A model generated the notes under the pieces. It saw only the letters and a list, made by a program, of their open reading frames with translations. It did not search any database and was not told the DNA's origin. From positions 518,503-582,502 of the forward strand of contig NZ_AJYD02000038.1 of the NCBI RefSeq assembly GCF_000286835.2: a DNA stretch of 64,000 nt. The letters run 5' to 3'. The DNA comes from Enterovibrio norvegicus FF-33. GTDB lineage: Bacteria > Pseudomonadota > Gammaproteobacteria > Enterobacterales > Vibrionaceae. Numbering within the stretch: the first letter of the stretch is position 1; every line of letters starts with the position of its first letter. Below, piece by piece: positions 17,887-28,326 of the stretch. The translations under genes were made by a program, and so were the position numbers.

Positions 17887-19056
17887 TTATTGCCTCTCCA
17901 CACTCATACCTTGAGAACGTACAACACTGCCGTTTTCTGAATACACATCGCTCGCCATTTCGAGCAATACCAACGGCACTGCTTTTTCTAGGCGCTTTGC
18001 TTGTCTAAAACTGATCGAAATATCAGGCGGTGAAATCACGCCCACGGGCAAATCGCCCGCTTTTTCTCCATCGCGAAGAATACGAATGCCATATAGCGCC
18101 GCTTGGTGAGCGTTATTCACAAAACTCACCCCCACTGACATCAAGGCACTATGCTCATCGCCGTTTACGGCTTCTGGCACCACGGTTAGCAGCGGCAGGT
18201 TTTGGGATAAACCATTAATTTCTTCAACCCGTGCTAGCAAACTCGAACTGCCCGTTAACCACAGTAAGCTGTTGTCTAAATTGGTATCTTGCGATTGAAG
18301 GGCGCTAATTTCTGACGCCATCACACGCTCCAGCGTTTGATCTTCCATCGATTCATCAACTTCAAAACCCAGCACACGAATACCACGACGCTCGGCTTCT
18401 TGTTGAAGGGGTAAAAACTGAGTGATATAGGCACTTTGATTTGTGCGCGCATAGAGAACACCAATTTGAGACAGTTCCGGCATGTATTTCAGTAAGAAAC
18501 TGAGTGTGACATTGGCAGGAAGATTGAGGGACGTGAACGCGAAATTATCGCCAGAACCTTGATACTCATCGATAAGCCCCATGAGCACAGGATCTTTCGC
18601 ATTCACCGATACAACAGGTAGCTTTTTACCTTGATATTGCCTGTGTACTGCGACAGTGGCTTTAGACCCCACAGTGTATAGAAGCTGCGCGCGCTGCTCC
18701 GCCTCTTCAAGCAGTTGGTCAAGCTCGGCATCGGTCTTGGGAAGCTTAACCACATTAAAAGAAACACTATCAAACTCTTGCTGGTAAACGTTCAACATAG
18801 TTGATAGTGCTGTGTCGTAAGACGTCGCTTTTCGAGAGACAATAACCCAAATGGTCGAATTCGATTTACGAGGGGCAATGTGCAATTCGTCATTTTTCCC
18901 TTCGAACGTCCAATCGTCTTCCGCTTTGACTTTTACCGTTTCTCCCACCCAATCTGGCCAATCTGACGACACAGCACTCAATGAAAAAGAGAACAAAAAT
19001 AGACTCACGATAGATACGCAAATCACATTCATCTTCAACAGACGACGCTTATTCAT
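17887..19056 (-). CDS. TrpX-like ABC substrate-binding protein, T6SS accessory module gene 3
   Basis: 389 residues with an N-terminal signal segment (about 9-28) and a two-lobed Rossmann-type body resembling the ABC_sub_bind (TrpX/YtrH-like) family: LLYTVGSKATVAVHRQYQGK, KLPVVSVNAKDP, IGVLYARTNQ and a final SPPDISISFRQAKRL. Family members bind hydrophobic or aromatic amino acids for ABC importers, but no importer genes are present. Its ATG overlaps the stop of the sensor-MFS gene by four bases. An extra 65-residue stretch after the signal (PDWVGETVKVKAEDDW...) is not typical of the family. Confidence 0.8.
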   Translation of the reverse strand: MNKRRLLKMNVICVSIVSLFLFSFSLSAVSSDWPDWVGETVKVKAEDDWTFEGKNDELHIAPRKSNSTIWVIVSRKATSYDTALSTMLNVYQQEFDSVSFNVVKLPKTDAELDQLLEEAEQRAQLLYTVGSKATVAVHRQYQGKKLPVVSVNAKDPVLMGLIDEYQGSGDNFAFTSLNLPANVTLSFLLKYMPELSQIGVLYARTNQSAYITQFLPLQQEAERRGIRVLGFEVDESMEDQTLERVMASEISALQSQDTNLDNSLLWLTGSSSLLARVEEINGLSQNLPLLTVVPEAVNGDEHSALMSVGVSFVNNAHQAALYGIRILRDGEKAGDLPVGVISPPDISISFRQAKRLEKAVPLVLLEMASDVYSENGSVVRSQGMSVERQ

Positions 19057-21290
19057 GACTGCACCTCGCTCACTGGCTGTTTATCAGTGCCTTTTGCGCC
19101 TGTCAGAAAGAAAATCAGGCCAGCCAAAACGAAGAAGCCTGCGAGTAGTGTGAAACTCTGACTGACACTGAACGAGTTAAGAAGAAAACCAATAAGCATT
19201 GCGCCAGTCACGTGCCCAATACGCTCGAGGAATCGATAGGTCGCCGCCGCTTTTGATTGTTCATTCGTCGGTACGCTGGAAACGATCTGTGTAACGACAG
19301 GGGCGTTGATCAGTCCATGAGATAGTCCAAGCAAAATCATGGCAAGCGTTGTCATAATTACTGTCAGGGACATTGCTTCCCTCTCTAATCCCCAACCGAG
19401 AAGCAGCAATGCAGATACTGTAACCAAACTGCCAACCCCCAAAGACAGCTTGGCGCCACCTTTCCTGTCGATCATGGGGGTCACTTTTCCGTTAACGAAC
19501 AACACCACAATGGCGTAAGTCATGAGCACCTGACCCACACTTTCTTTTGAGATGCCCTGATCGGCCATGAGCAAAGGAACCGCGAAAAAAACGACACCCG
19601 TAAGCAACATTTTGGCGGGAATACCTACCAGCAACAGCGTTCGGAGGAAGGAGGCTTGGCAAAGATAGCGGGCTGAATCTCGAGCAAGTTCTTTTGCCGC
19701 ATTCTTGACCATCGCGATTTTGGAATCCGGTCTTCGTACATCCGATTTTGATACCAAAACCGGTAGCCATTGCGCGAACAAGAACATGCCAAAGCCAATC
19801 ACCGCCGACAGGGCGAAAATGCCTTGCACGCCGAGCATATCCGCTAAAAGAGCACCGAATGCCGCGCCTGCAATGAACCCTGCGTTGAAGCAGAAAACAA
19901 TAATGCCAGTGGCTTGGGTTTTGTTGTGTTGGTTGCTGTAAGACAAAATATACTGCTGCACCGCAATAAACACCGCCGCCTGTCCGACGCCAGAAATGAA
20001 CCTTGCAGAAAGTAATACCGCGATGTGGTCGCTGACAAAAATCGCCAAGCTTCCCAACGCCGCAAGACAAATCCCCGCAAGCAGAACGCGTCGATTGTCG
20101 GCATACTCTGCGACTTTCGAAGCAGGAAGCAGTGTTAACGTAAAGCCAAGAAAATAGAGGGAGAAGAAAACAGAGGCTGCCGCGTCAGAGTAGCCAGCGT
20201 CCAATGCTACCTGCTCAATAAACTGCGGCAAAATAGGTGCCATCAGCGCCTCCATAAGCACTATCATCAAAAGAAGCGGCTTTATTTTATCCAACACATC
20301 ATCTTTGCTCTGGCTATTTACTGTCGTTTCCTTGCTCAGTAATTTCACAAAAGCAAAGCAAACGAATGCACAACCGCCAAACAAAATCGCGAAGCTTTTT
20401 AGTACCTTGAGAAGTTGTCCAAGTAACACTTCTGGATGGAAAGCGATGTGAACAACATTGCCTTTGTCATCTTCACTTTCATATTCCGCAAATTGTGATA
20501 ACACTTGGCTGAGTTGGCCATCCTCACTGCGAGCAATAGCACGGTCATTGACGAACACAGTCAATGAGCCAACTTCCTTATTTGACCGGATGAAATCAGC
20601 CAACATCTGATCCATGCCACCCACCAAGGCGGGGTCAATGTCAGCTTGAAGCACTGGGGCAAGTCGATGCCCAATCAGGTTTGCCATTGAGTCAGCTTTG
20701 TTTTCAAGGCTTTGTTTGAGCAATACCGTCACCAAAATGACCACCAGCATTGTCATGGTCAAAAAGATCACGGAGAAGCTTTTTAGGTATCGGCTGCCAC
20801 TTTGATTCAGCGTGATAGACCAAATAAACAACGAAAGCAAAACGACCATGGCCCATAAAAGCGTGAGGAAACTTGCATCCACTTTTTCTTTGATGGGTGC
20901 ATCGCTCAGTAAAATATCTAGCGAACCCGCGCGGGAGAACTTGTTGTTCAGCGGAATAGTAATGAAGTTGCCCTCAATCACCGTATTGGTATAGCGATAA
21001 AGCTCAGTTTCACCTGAGGTTAAACGCAGGTCGACCACTGACGGGTCAGTGTCTGCAATGGGTGACAACAAAGCTTGCAGACCGGCAATATCTTGCAGCG
21101 GCACACCAGAACTTAGGACCTGTTCAATGTTGAGTTTGGCGACTTCTGCCTGCGCAAGAATCGCTTCTCGTGTTTGATGCTGATAACTTTTCAGTGTTTG
21201 TGCATACCCTACAAACACCACAAGAAATAGAGAAAGCCCGAGTAACAAAATACCGAAAAGTACGCGGCTATTTTTCGACAGATTACTCAT
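19053..21290 (-). CDS. Sensor-MFS fusion protein, T6SS accessory module gene 2
   Basis: 745 residues. From about 330 on it is a 12-helix major-facilitator transporter (VLMEALMAPILPQFIEQ; FISGVGQAAVFIAVQQYI; AATYRFLERIGHVTGAMLIG). The first about 320 residues are not MFS. They look like a receptor input half: helix (9-31), extracytoplasmic region (about 32-140), two helices (about 142-190), a second extracytoplasmic region (about 192-290) and another helix (about 294-316). This suggests a transporter gated by, or reporting on, a periplasmic signal. It overlaps the ATP-grasp gene by eight bases and the next gene by four. Substrate unknown. Confidence 0.82.
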   Translation of the reverse strand: MSNLSKNSRVLFGILLLGLSLFLVVFVGYAQTLKSYQHQTREAILAQAEVAKLNIEQVLSSGVPLQDIAGLQALLSPIADTDPSVVDLRLTSGETELYRYTNTVIEGNFITIPLNNKFSRAGSLDILLSDAPIKEKVDASFLTLLWAMVVLLSLFIWSITLNQSGSRYLKSFSVIFLTMTMLVVILVTVLLKQSLENKADSMANLIGHRLAPVLQADIDPALVGGMDQMLADFIRSNKEVGSLTVFVNDRAIARSEDGQLSQVLSQFAEYESEDDKGNVVHIAFHPEVLLGQLLKVLKSFAILFGGCAFVCFAFVKLLSKETTVNSQSKDDVLDKIKPLLLMIVLMEALMAPILPQFIEQVALDAGYSDAAASVFFSLYFLGFTLTLLPASKVAEYADNRRVLLAGICLAALGSLAIFVSDHIAVLLSARFISGVGQAAVFIAVQQYILSYSNQHNKTQATGIIVFCFNAGFIAGAAFGALLADMLGVQGIFALSAVIGFGMFLFAQWLPVLVSKSDVRRPDSKIAMVKNAAKELARDSARYLCQASFLRTLLLVGIPAKMLLTGVVFFAVPLLMADQGISKESVGQVLMTYAIVVLFVNGKVTPMIDRKGGAKLSLGVGSLVTVSALLLLGWGLEREAMSLTVIMTTLAMILLGLSHGLINAPVVTQIVSSVPTNEQSKAAATYRFLERIGHVTGAMLIGFLLNSFSVSQSFTLLAGFFVLAGLIFFLTGAKGTDKQPVSEVQS

Positions 21291-22452
21291 GCTCGTCCCC
21301 TTTCGCGTTCAACGCTGAAAAGGCATCCGTCAAGCAATGAGAAACGTTCGTTGGTCTGTGTCGATAAAGCTGCTGTAAGCGGTTAAACAATAATGATTGT
21401 ATGAGTGATTCGTAGTCCAATCCCTCAAGGCTTAGCCCAAAGCCCACCAGATTAACTTCACTGCCTTTTGGAGATTTCAGATCAGGTTTCGGGTTCGCTT
21501 CAAGAACATACAGTCTCCCCTTCTTATCCATACGTAGGTCAACGCGGATCAAGGTTTGAATATTGAAAGCGCGAAATATCTGACATGCGATGGCTGAGAT
21601 ATCTGCTTTCAATGCCTCATCTACCACAGCCTTGAGTCGATCCGACGTTATCGGGCACACATCCATCGACGTGAAAATCAGCTCTTTGTCTGCCAGTAAA
21701 CGCTCGGTCACCGAAAACACCAACGGGCGATCATGTTCTTCAAGCTCACCATTGCGATATATAACCGGCCCCATGACAGCGGCAACAAACTCAGCCCCCG
21801 AAAGGTAAGGCTCAATGATGACCGCATTGCTCGTCGCTTCGTGTACTTGATTCACAACATTCACCAAATCATCACGATCGAACACGGGATGAACATGGAT
21901 AGATGCGCGACCAACAACAGGTTTCACGATGTAACCTTGCCCAAACTCAGCATCCATATGATCAAGCATGCGCAGTTGAGAGTCAGAGAAAAACGGCGCT
22001 TCGGGTTGCAGCGTAATAAACGGTGCCGTTGATATACCTAGTGCTGAAAGCTCGTGTTTGAACATTAATTTGTTGTCGAGCAAACCCGCCGTCATAGGCG
22101 CATGCCCCACATAAGGAACACCCAGCATTTCTAGCATGGAGGGCAAATGGCACATAGAATCGAAACCTTGCAGCCCACCGCTGTTGGCGAATACGAGGTC
22201 AAACTCGCCGTCTTTGAGTTGTCGCGGTAGCTTCATGCTCTCTTCAAGCAAGGCGACGCGTCGAAAGCCAGCGGTGTGCAAAGCATCGGCGATATCTTCA
22301 GCAACGAGGCGATAGGTTTTGGTGGAGCGCGGGCTCAGGTTCTCATAGATATAATTATCGGTATGGTGCTTTTCACCACCACAGACAATCGCTATCTTCA
22401 CCTGTCTTTTAATCCAATCTATCTGTTCTTGATTAAACAGTGCCGCGCTCAT
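21283..22452 (-). CDS. D-Ala-D-Ala-ligase-like ATP-grasp enzyme, T6SS accessory module gene 1
   Basis: 389 residues with the ATP-grasp plan of D-alanine-D-alanine ligases: N-terminal IAIVCGGEKH, a substrate segment MLGVPYVGHAPMTAGLLDNK, K177 in IVKPVVG, E214 in VIIEPYLSG, D305 in LIRVDLR and the metal site LEANPKPDL (E318, N320). It differs from housekeeping Ddl by the atypical metal-site sequence, weak conservation around the D-Ala pocket and a longer C-terminus, so it more likely ligates another amino or carboxy compound into a small dipeptide-like product. First gene of the four-gene module, directly downstream of clpV, coupled to an MFS gene that could export the product (inference). Confidence 0.82.
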   Translation of the reverse strand: MSAALFNQEQIDWIKRQVKIAIVCGGEKHHTDNYIYENLSPRSTKTYRLVAEDIADALHTAGFRRVALLEESMKLPRQLKDGEFDLVFANSGGLQGFDSMCHLPSMLEMLGVPYVGHAPMTAGLLDNKLMFKHELSALGISTAPFITLQPEAPFFSDSQLRMLDHMDAEFGQGYIVKPVVGRASIHVHPVFDRDDLVNVVNQVHEATSNAVIIEPYLSGAEFVAAVMGPVIYRNGELEEHDRPLVFSVTERLLADKELIFTSMDVCPITSDRLKAVVDEALKADISAIACQIFRAFNIQTLIRVDLRMDKKGRLYVLEANPKPDLKSPKGSEVNLVGFGLSLEGLDYESLIQSLLFNRLQQLYRHRPTNVSHCLTDAFSALNAKGDEHE

Positions 22453-22479
22453 ACATCTTCCTTAACGTCTTGCAAGTTT

Positions 22480-22515
22480 CGCCCAGCTTCCTTTTTCATT
22501 CTCTGGAGCTGGGCG
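22480..22515 (-). other. Intercistronic hairpin between clpV and accessory module
   Basis: A perfect nine-base inverted repeat (CGCCCAGCT / AGCTGGGCG) with an 18-base loop lies in the only sizeable gap of the downstream operon half. There is no U-run after it, so it is more likely an mRNA-processing or stability element than a terminator. Confidence 0.5.
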
Positions 22516-22543
22516 TACACCAAACCACTTTTAAGTCGTTCTA

Positions 22544-25156
22544 TTAGTCGATATCAAAACCGAATTGGCCACCGTCAACACGGACGCGAATGGCGGTGAT
22601 TGGCTCACCTTCACTCATACGCGTAATGCACTGATTCGCGAGTTCAGGCATCAAGGTTCTGTTGATGATTTGCTCTATCGCACGTGCGCCAGTTTCTGGA
22701 GAGTGATTGCGCATCACAAGCTGTTCAATCACGTCATCGGCATACTCAAACGTTGCACCGTAATGAGCCGAAACACGCTTCTCGATTCGTTTCAGAGACA
22801 ACTTAGCAATGGACGCCATTTCTTCTTCATTCAACGGGAAATACGGCACCACGGTGGCGCGCCCTAAGAATGCAGGTTTAAAGAAGTTCTGAAGCTCAGG
22901 GAAGATGCGTTGCGTCAGGTCTGGAATGGTAGGACGCTCCGTTGCACAAGCTGCAACTACGGCACTGTCCGCTGCATTGGACGTCATAATGATAATGGTA
23001 TTACGGAAGTCGATTTCTCGGCCTTCGCTGTCACTGATCGTGCCTTTATCAAAGATTTGATAAAACAAGTCATGCACACCTGGATGCGCTTTTTCCATTT
23101 CATCCAACAAGAGCACAGAATATGGGTTCTTACGCACCGCTTCTGTTAACACACCGCCTTTCCCGAAGCCCACGTAACCTGCGGGTGAGCCCAGCAGCAT
23201 GGAGATTTTGTGCTCTTCTTTAAATTCGGTCATGTTGATCGTGGTGATGTTTTGCTCACCGCCATACAACAAATCTGTCAGCGCCAACGCCGTTTCCGTT
23301 TTACCCACACCACTTGGGCCACACATGAGGAACACGCCAACAGGTTTGCGTGGATCAGTCAGACCGGCTCGGGACATACGAATGGCTTTTGAAATCTCGT
23401 CGATGGGTGCAACTTGGCCAATCACACGCTGACCAATATGAATTTCCAGATGCATCAAGCGTTCGACTTCTTCTTTCACCATGTTGCCGACAGGGATCCC
23501 CGTCCACAGTGAAATAACTTCTGCGATGGTTTCTTGGTTCACTTGTGGTATTACCAGAGCATGTTCACCTTGAATATCGCGAAGCTCGGTCATTTTTTCG
23601 TCGAGTTCTTTACGCTCTGGCAACGCAGAAATGTCTTCTCCGTCTCGGTACTTTTCATCAAGCGACTCTTGTAAAACCAGAATGCTCGATACCAAGGTTT
23701 TTTCTTCTTCCCACTGCTTTTCTAGGGCGTCATGCTCTGCATGCAAAGATTCCAAACGAGACTCTGCTTTCTCCAGTTGATCACTTTCAATCGACCACAA
23801 TGCAGACTCATGACGAAACGAATCTATTTCATTGTTGGTGTAGAGAATTTGCTCAGCCAAGCCTTCTAGTTGCTGTGGCGTTGCACTTTGGCTCAAACCG
23901 ATTCGTGAACATGCGGTATCTAGCAGGCTGATAGCTTTGTCAGGCAATTTGCGCTCTGGGAGATAACGCATCGACAGGGTCACCGCGGCTTCTATGGCTT
24001 CTTGCAACACTTTCACATTGTGATGCTTCTCTAAGCTTGCCTTCACGCCACGCAACATTTGAACGGCATCTTTTTGGTTTGGCTCACCGACTGAAACCAC
24101 TTGGAAACGACGCGTCAGTGCGGCGTCTGTTTCGAAGTATTGCTTGTATTCCGCCCACGTTGTCGCTGCTAATGAACGAAACTCACCACGCGCTAATGCT
24201 GGCTTCAATATATTAGCAGCATCGTTTTGACCCGCGGCACCACCCGCACCAATTAAGGTATGTGCTTCATCAATGAAAATGATGATAGGGATCGGTGATT
24301 GTTTGATTTCGTTGATGATATCTTTGAGGCGACTTTCAAATTCGCCTTTGATGCTGGCACCCGCTTGAAGAAGGGACAAATCTAGACTGCGTAGTTCAAC
24401 GTTAGCCAGTGCTGGCGGTACATTTCCATCAACAATTTGTTGCGCGAGACCTTCAACGATAGCGGTTTTACCCACACCAGGGTCTCCCACAAGAATGGGA
24501 CTGTTTTGACGACGGCGACAAAGGATATCAATGGATTTTCGAATTTCACTCGAACGCCCAGAGATAGGATCAAGTTTTCCGTTTCGCGCGGCTTCGGTCA
24601 GGTTATGGGTGAATTTATCTAACGCGGCCGTGCTGGCTTCTCCAACTGCGACTGGCGCGCCACCAGCAGTTGAAGCCTCGCCCAATTTACCGCTAGAGAC
24701 TTCGTTCGCCTTGCTCTTGAGCCATTCTGAAGACAGTTCTGAGATCCAATGACTCAATGGGCCGTTATAGGCACTTTGAGTAATTCGCTGCTGCAATACC
24801 AGCAATAGATGGTACTCGTTCACACTCGCTTGAGATTGATTAAGTGACGCAAGTAGCCACGCATCTTTTAAGAGTTCAATCAGTGATGGCGACAGCGAAG
24901 GTGCGGCATTATTACCACGGGCATACGATGATAACTTCTGATCGAGTTGATCAAGCAGCGCACCTTTAGACACATTGCTTTGGTTTACGGCAGCGTGCCA
25001 GCCGAGGGCTGAATCTTTGATCAACTCGTAAAACCAATGCTCTAACTCAACGGCGTAATGCGTTCGACCCATACAATCGCCCGCCGCAGCCTCAAGCGAT
25101 GATTTTACGCCCGGTGCCAATCTTCTCACCAGATTCTGAAGTTCGATGTTTATCAT
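22544..25156 (-). CDS. tssH: T6SS sheath-recycling AAA+ ATPase TssH (ClpV)
   Basis: 870 residues, the usual ClpV size. N-terminal domain (about 1-160) that binds the contracted sheath, then two AAA+ modules: Walker A GDPGVGKT (224-231) with Walker [14 protein letters not shown], and a second Walker [13 protein letters not shown] with [14 protein letters not shown] coiled middle domain separates them. It uses ATP to disassemble contracted TssBC sheaths. Eleven bases separate it from tssG upstream. Confidence 0.96.
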   Translation of the reverse strand: MINIELQNLVRRLAPGVKSSLEAAAGDCMGRTHYAVELEHWFYELIKDSALGWHAAVNQSNVSKGALLDQLDQKLSSYARGNNAAPSLSPSLIELLKDAWLLASLNQSQASVNEYHLLLVLQQRITQSAYNGPLSHWISELSSEWLKSKANEVSSGKLGEASTAGGAPVAVGEASTAALDKFTHNLTEAARNGKLDPISGRSSEIRKSIDILCRRRQNSPILVGDPGVGKTAIVEGLAQQIVDGNVPPALANVELRSLDLSLLQAGASIKGEFESRLKDIINEIKQSPIPIIIFIDEAHTLIGAGGAAGQNDAANILKPALARGEFRSLAATTWAEYKQYFETDAALTRRFQVVSVGEPNQKDAVQMLRGVKASLEKHHNVKVLQEAIEAAVTLSMRYLPERKLPDKAISLLDTACSRIGLSQSATPQQLEGLAEQILYTNNEIDSFRHESALWSIESDQLEKAESRLESLHAEHDALEKQWEEEKTLVSSILVLQESLDEKYRDGEDISALPERKELDEKMTELRDIQGEHALVIPQVNQETIAEVISLWTGIPVGNMVKEEVERLMHLEIHIGQRVIGQVAPIDEISKAIRMSRAGLTDPRKPVGVFLMCGPSGVGKTETALALTDLLYGGEQNITTINMTEFKEEHKISMLLGSPAGYVGFGKGGVLTEAVRKNPYSVLLLDEMEKAHPGVHDLFYQIFDKGTISDSEGREIDFRNTIIIMTSNAADSAVVAACATERPTIPDLTQRIFPELQNFFKPAFLGRATVVPYFPLNEEEMASIAKLSLKRIEKRVSAHYGATFEYADDVIEQLVMRNHSPETGARAIEQIINRTLMPELANQCITRMSEGEPITAIRVRVDGGQFGFDID

Positions 25157-25167
25157 AATGGTATCCG

Positions 25168-26148
25168 TTATCCCTTAAGTGGCATTTCTACAAATGTCAT
25201 CTTGTTATCCTGCGTCCGTATCCAAGCTGACTGGCCCAATTGCTGCCCTTTTTGCTGATTCTCCGAGAGCGAAAGTCTCGGCAGATACTGCCCATCGACT
25301 TTCATCAACAAGCGAAATTTCAGGTTCACGCCAATGTATTGCGTCACCATTTGGTTGATGGCGAAAGCAAGGCGTTTATCTCGACGAATAGCGCGGTATT
25401 CGTCGTAGCTTTGTGGTCTCACTTTAACGTCAAGTTTCTGCCCGACCATCGCAGCGTTCTTTCCAATCAAGGCATCAAAACCCAACGCACGGTTTATTCC
25501 TGATGAACCGATTTTCGTCAGCGCATCTTGGCTAATCGGTTGGTATGAAAGCGCGCTTCGCTCCACATCAAACGGATAGCCAAAATAGTCTTCAAGCATG
25601 CAACGAAGTGTTTCTGGACAGGTCACCTTCAGCCCAATCAGGCCGGTGTATTGCACGAAATGACTGGCTGGAATACCTTTAGGGCTGCCTACCGCACCAT
25701 GTAAATTGGTGAGTAATCGCGTGATCGAAGGGCTATAGGTCACCCAATCAAATGTTTCCTCTTCGCATTGAGCAGAAAGGTTATGTTTGTTTTCGGTTTG
25801 GCAGTACAGACGGTAATAACGATTATTAAAACTGTCGAAGAAGTCAGCCATGGCATGGTCTTCTTCATCAAACACAGCTTGGATGGCTTCTTTATAAATG
25901 CTTCTAGGCATTACCCCTTTCGCGCCTGATAACCCCGACAAAGATGTCGTGATCTGCCAGTCATCACTCATGCAGCGTTCAACTGACACAACCTCCGAAT
26001 GGTAATACGCTGGGAGCCGTGCCGCTTTAAATCGAACATTAGGACGTACGCCTTGCGCTTGAGCATGATGCTTGACCAACTGCCAGCTGCTCTGCAGTGT
26101 TGCTAAATAAGGGTGTTCAACCCACTTTTCTAAAGAAGACTTTTGCAT
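25168..26148 (-). CDS. tssG: T6SS baseplate protein TssG
   Basis: 326 residues matching the TssG/ImpH family: VRFKAARLPAYYHSEVVSV near the start, LSGLSGAKGVMPRSIYK and DFFDSFNNRYYRLYCQTENK are family landmarks. It forms wedges with TssE and TssF. The start overlaps the tssF end by 19 bases. Confidence 0.95.
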   Translation of the reverse strand: MQKSSLEKWVEHPYLATLQSSWQLVKHHAQAQGVRPNVRFKAARLPAYYHSEVVSVERCMSDDWQITTSLSGLSGAKGVMPRSIYKEAIQAVFDEEDHAMADFFDSFNNRYYRLYCQTENKHNLSAQCEEETFDWVTYSPSITRLLTNLHGAVGSPKGIPASHFVQYTGLIGLKVTCPETLRCMLEDYFGYPFDVERSALSYQPISQDALTKIGSSGINRALGFDALIGKNAAMVGQKLDVKVRPQSYDEYRAIRRDKRLAFAINQMVTQYIGVNLKFRLLMKVDGQYLPRLSLSENQQKGQQLGQSAWIRTQDNKMTFVEMPLKG

Positions 26149-27911
26149 CCGGCCCTCCTTGGAAAGGCTTGAAATACAGAATCTTGCCCTTCAAGCAATA
26201 CATCCACCTGCGTGAAACTATTGAAACCGGCGAAGCAGGCAAAAAAGCGATCGAGCAAATGCGAAAATAGCTCAATTCCACCCACTAATTCATTCGCATT
26301 TAGTGTCACTTTGATCTTCGTGCCGTAAGCAAAACAACTTTTACCCGAGACACGAATTGGTGCGACCACTTGCTCAGTGTCAATCGCCACCAACGCGTTG
26401 ATATACGCCGTGATTTGTTGGCTATCATGATGGTTATAAAGAGAAAATAAAGACTTCAGTTGCGTTACCGGATCTTCAGCACCAAAAATCGCGTGATAGT
26501 TAAAATGCAGATGAGAGAGCAATACCCATGAGCTGTTTTGCAGATCTTTTTTCGGAGCGGGTTGTGTTGGTCGACGACTCAATCGTGCAGTGCCGGGAAT
26601 GGTGATGGTTTCACGGCATTGGATATGACTATTGGTAGTAAGTTTTGCCGCATGTCGACCGTTCGAGCACAGAGTGTTGACCAGCCAAATACGAGGATCA
26701 CTGTCCGCACTTTCATTTCGCGTATCCGTGACCTTTAGCCGATATTCTGTCTCCCCCGCTTCCGTGTCACGTTCAGAAAGCTGCCAGCGATAACCCGTTT
26801 TTGACACTTGATATTGATCGCTGTATAGCGCGGGTACTGGTGTTGTTCCACACTCATCGACATCTTCAACACTCACAATAGAGAACAAAGAAAAAGCATC
26901 TGGATTGCTTGCATCTATCGTTAACGGATAAGACGATTGGGTGAAATCAATACGCGTTGGCTCAGCAACCACACGGTGCAGGTTAACGACAGGGGTGCTA
27001 TGAAGCGTGAAATTCGATTTATCGATGGCGCGTGCAACATCCACCTCAAGGTCTTCAATAAACAGTTTGATTGTTAGGCTATGCGAATCAATGTGTTTGA
27101 CTGCATCCCCTAAATTCAAACGCAATGCATGAAAGCGCTCAGGGAAAACGAAGAATTCGGTAAGAAGTTTAAAGCCAAAGAAGCTGCTCGCAAGATACGG
27201 GAGCGTTGATTGTTTACTGTCAAACCCCACCACCTCTAACGCATCTTGTCCAAGAATGCGTTCGCCGCCATCCCAAGAAACAACCACCTGCTCAATACCG
27301 GACAACACCATGTCATGTAGGCGAAGCATTAAATTCGGATCGCCCTGCAATTGCAAATCTATGTGTGACATCGACAAACTAGACAAAGGCATGCCTTCAT
27401 CAAAAGCGCTAAACGTGAATGTCAGCATCGCTTTAGATTGCTCAGCACCACGCGGTTTTGCGATGTCAAAGGGTGCCATCAGGACATCTAGTGCTGACAG
27501 CTCTATAGGGTTAATCGTCAAATTTTGCGTTGTGCGAAAAACAGCGTGATGGCCGTTGTCATCAGACACATCGAACTCAGTGTCTTTGGGTATGCAATGT
27601 TGTGCCGTTGCATCATCACCGACATCAATACTCAGTATCCCAAACGATGGAACTGGACGAAGATAGTGTGGGAACAATAATCGCAGCAGGCTTTCTGTAA
27701 ACTCTGGATAGGCATCATCTAAGCGTTTTTGGAGTTTGCCGTTAAGCAACGCAACACTTTCGATCAACCTCGCGACTTGAGGGTCATCAACGGTTTCCTT
27801 GTTCAAACCGAGTGAGCTCGCCGCGCCGGGATGACGCTGAGAGAATCCAACAGCTTCTTCACGGATAAAGCGAAGCTCTTGTTCAAAATAGGCAAGCAGG
27901 GAATCAGACAA
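26130..27911 (-). CDS. tssF: T6SS baseplate protein TssF
   Basis: 593 residues with the TssF/ImpG N-terminus SLLAYFEQELRFIREEAVGFSQ shifted into family consensus (residues 3-23) and DDPQVARLIESVALLNGKLQKRLDDAYPE. It is the largest wedge protein and binds TssG. The initiation codon is TTG 27911, overlapping the tssE end by eight bases; GGAAAAC lies just upstream. Confidence 0.95.
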   Translation of the reverse strand: MSDSLLAYFEQELRFIREEAVGFSQRHPGAASSLGLNKETVDDPQVARLIESVALLNGKLQKRLDDAYPEFTESLLRLLFPHYLRPVPSFGILSIDVGDDATAQHCIPKDTEFDVSDDNGHHAVFRTTQNLTINPIELSALDVLMAPFDIAKPRGAEQSKAMLTFTFSAFDEGMPLSSLSMSHIDLQLQGDPNLMLRLHDMVLSGIEQVVVSWDGGERILGQDALEVVGFDSKQSTLPYLASSFFGFKLLTEFFVFPERFHALRLNLGDAVKHIDSHSLTIKLFIEDLEVDVARAIDKSNFTLHSTPVVNLHRVVAEPTRIDFTQSSYPLTIDASNPDAFSLFSIVSVEDVDECGTTPVPALYSDQYQVSKTGYRWQLSERDTEAGETEYRLKVTDTRNESADSDPRIWLVNTLCSNGRHAAKLTTNSHIQCRETITIPGTARLSRRPTQPAPKKDLQNSSWVLLSHLHFNYHAIFGAEDPVTQLKSLFSLYNHHDSQQITAYINALVAIDTEQVVAPIRVSGKSCFAYGTKIKVTLNANELVGGIELFSHLLDRFFACFAGFNSFTQVDVLLEGQDSVFQAFPRRAGCKSLL

Positions 27912-28326
27912 GATTCGTTTTCCTTACATCAAGTTTACTGGTGCTGAAATCTAAAAACGAATCAAAAACAACCGTCTCATCACCTTGGTCAGTATGCAGA
28001 ACGGCCGTAATGCGAAACTCAAGCTGATTGTTGCCTGTCGTCTCTTCATTCACTTCTAAGTCAACCGCTGATAGACGCGGCTCAAAGGCTTTGATGAGCT
28101 GGCGAATCTCTTCCCCGACCACTTCACTATTTGCTTTGCTTTGAGAAGATGAGATGTTTTGCATACCAAGCGTGGCGATAGTGCCACTGAGAGCATTGTC
28201 GTTTTCATTGCCCGTCCAGATTGGTGCACGTCCAGAAATCAGAGAAGAAATGTGCGCAATGATGGCGTCACGCACATCATCCAAATCGCCGCGCCACTGC
28301 TGTTTTAACTTCATGGTCAAGCTCAT
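27904..28326 (-). CDS. tssE: T6SS baseplate protein TssE (gp25-like)
   Basis: 140 residues of the gp25/lysozyme-like baseplate family, with RDAIIAHISSLISGRAP and a C-terminal EFRITAVLHTD strand pair. It starts sheath polymerisation on the baseplate. It overlaps the second tssC upstream by four bases and tssF downstream by eight. Confidence 0.92.
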   Translation of the reverse strand: MSLTMKLKQQWRGDLDDVRDAIIAHISSLISGRAPIWTGNENDNALSGTIATLGMQNISSSQSKANSEVVGEEIRQLIKAFEPRLSAVDLEVNEETTGNNQLEFRITAVLHTDQGDETVVFDSFLDFSTSKLDVRKTNLV

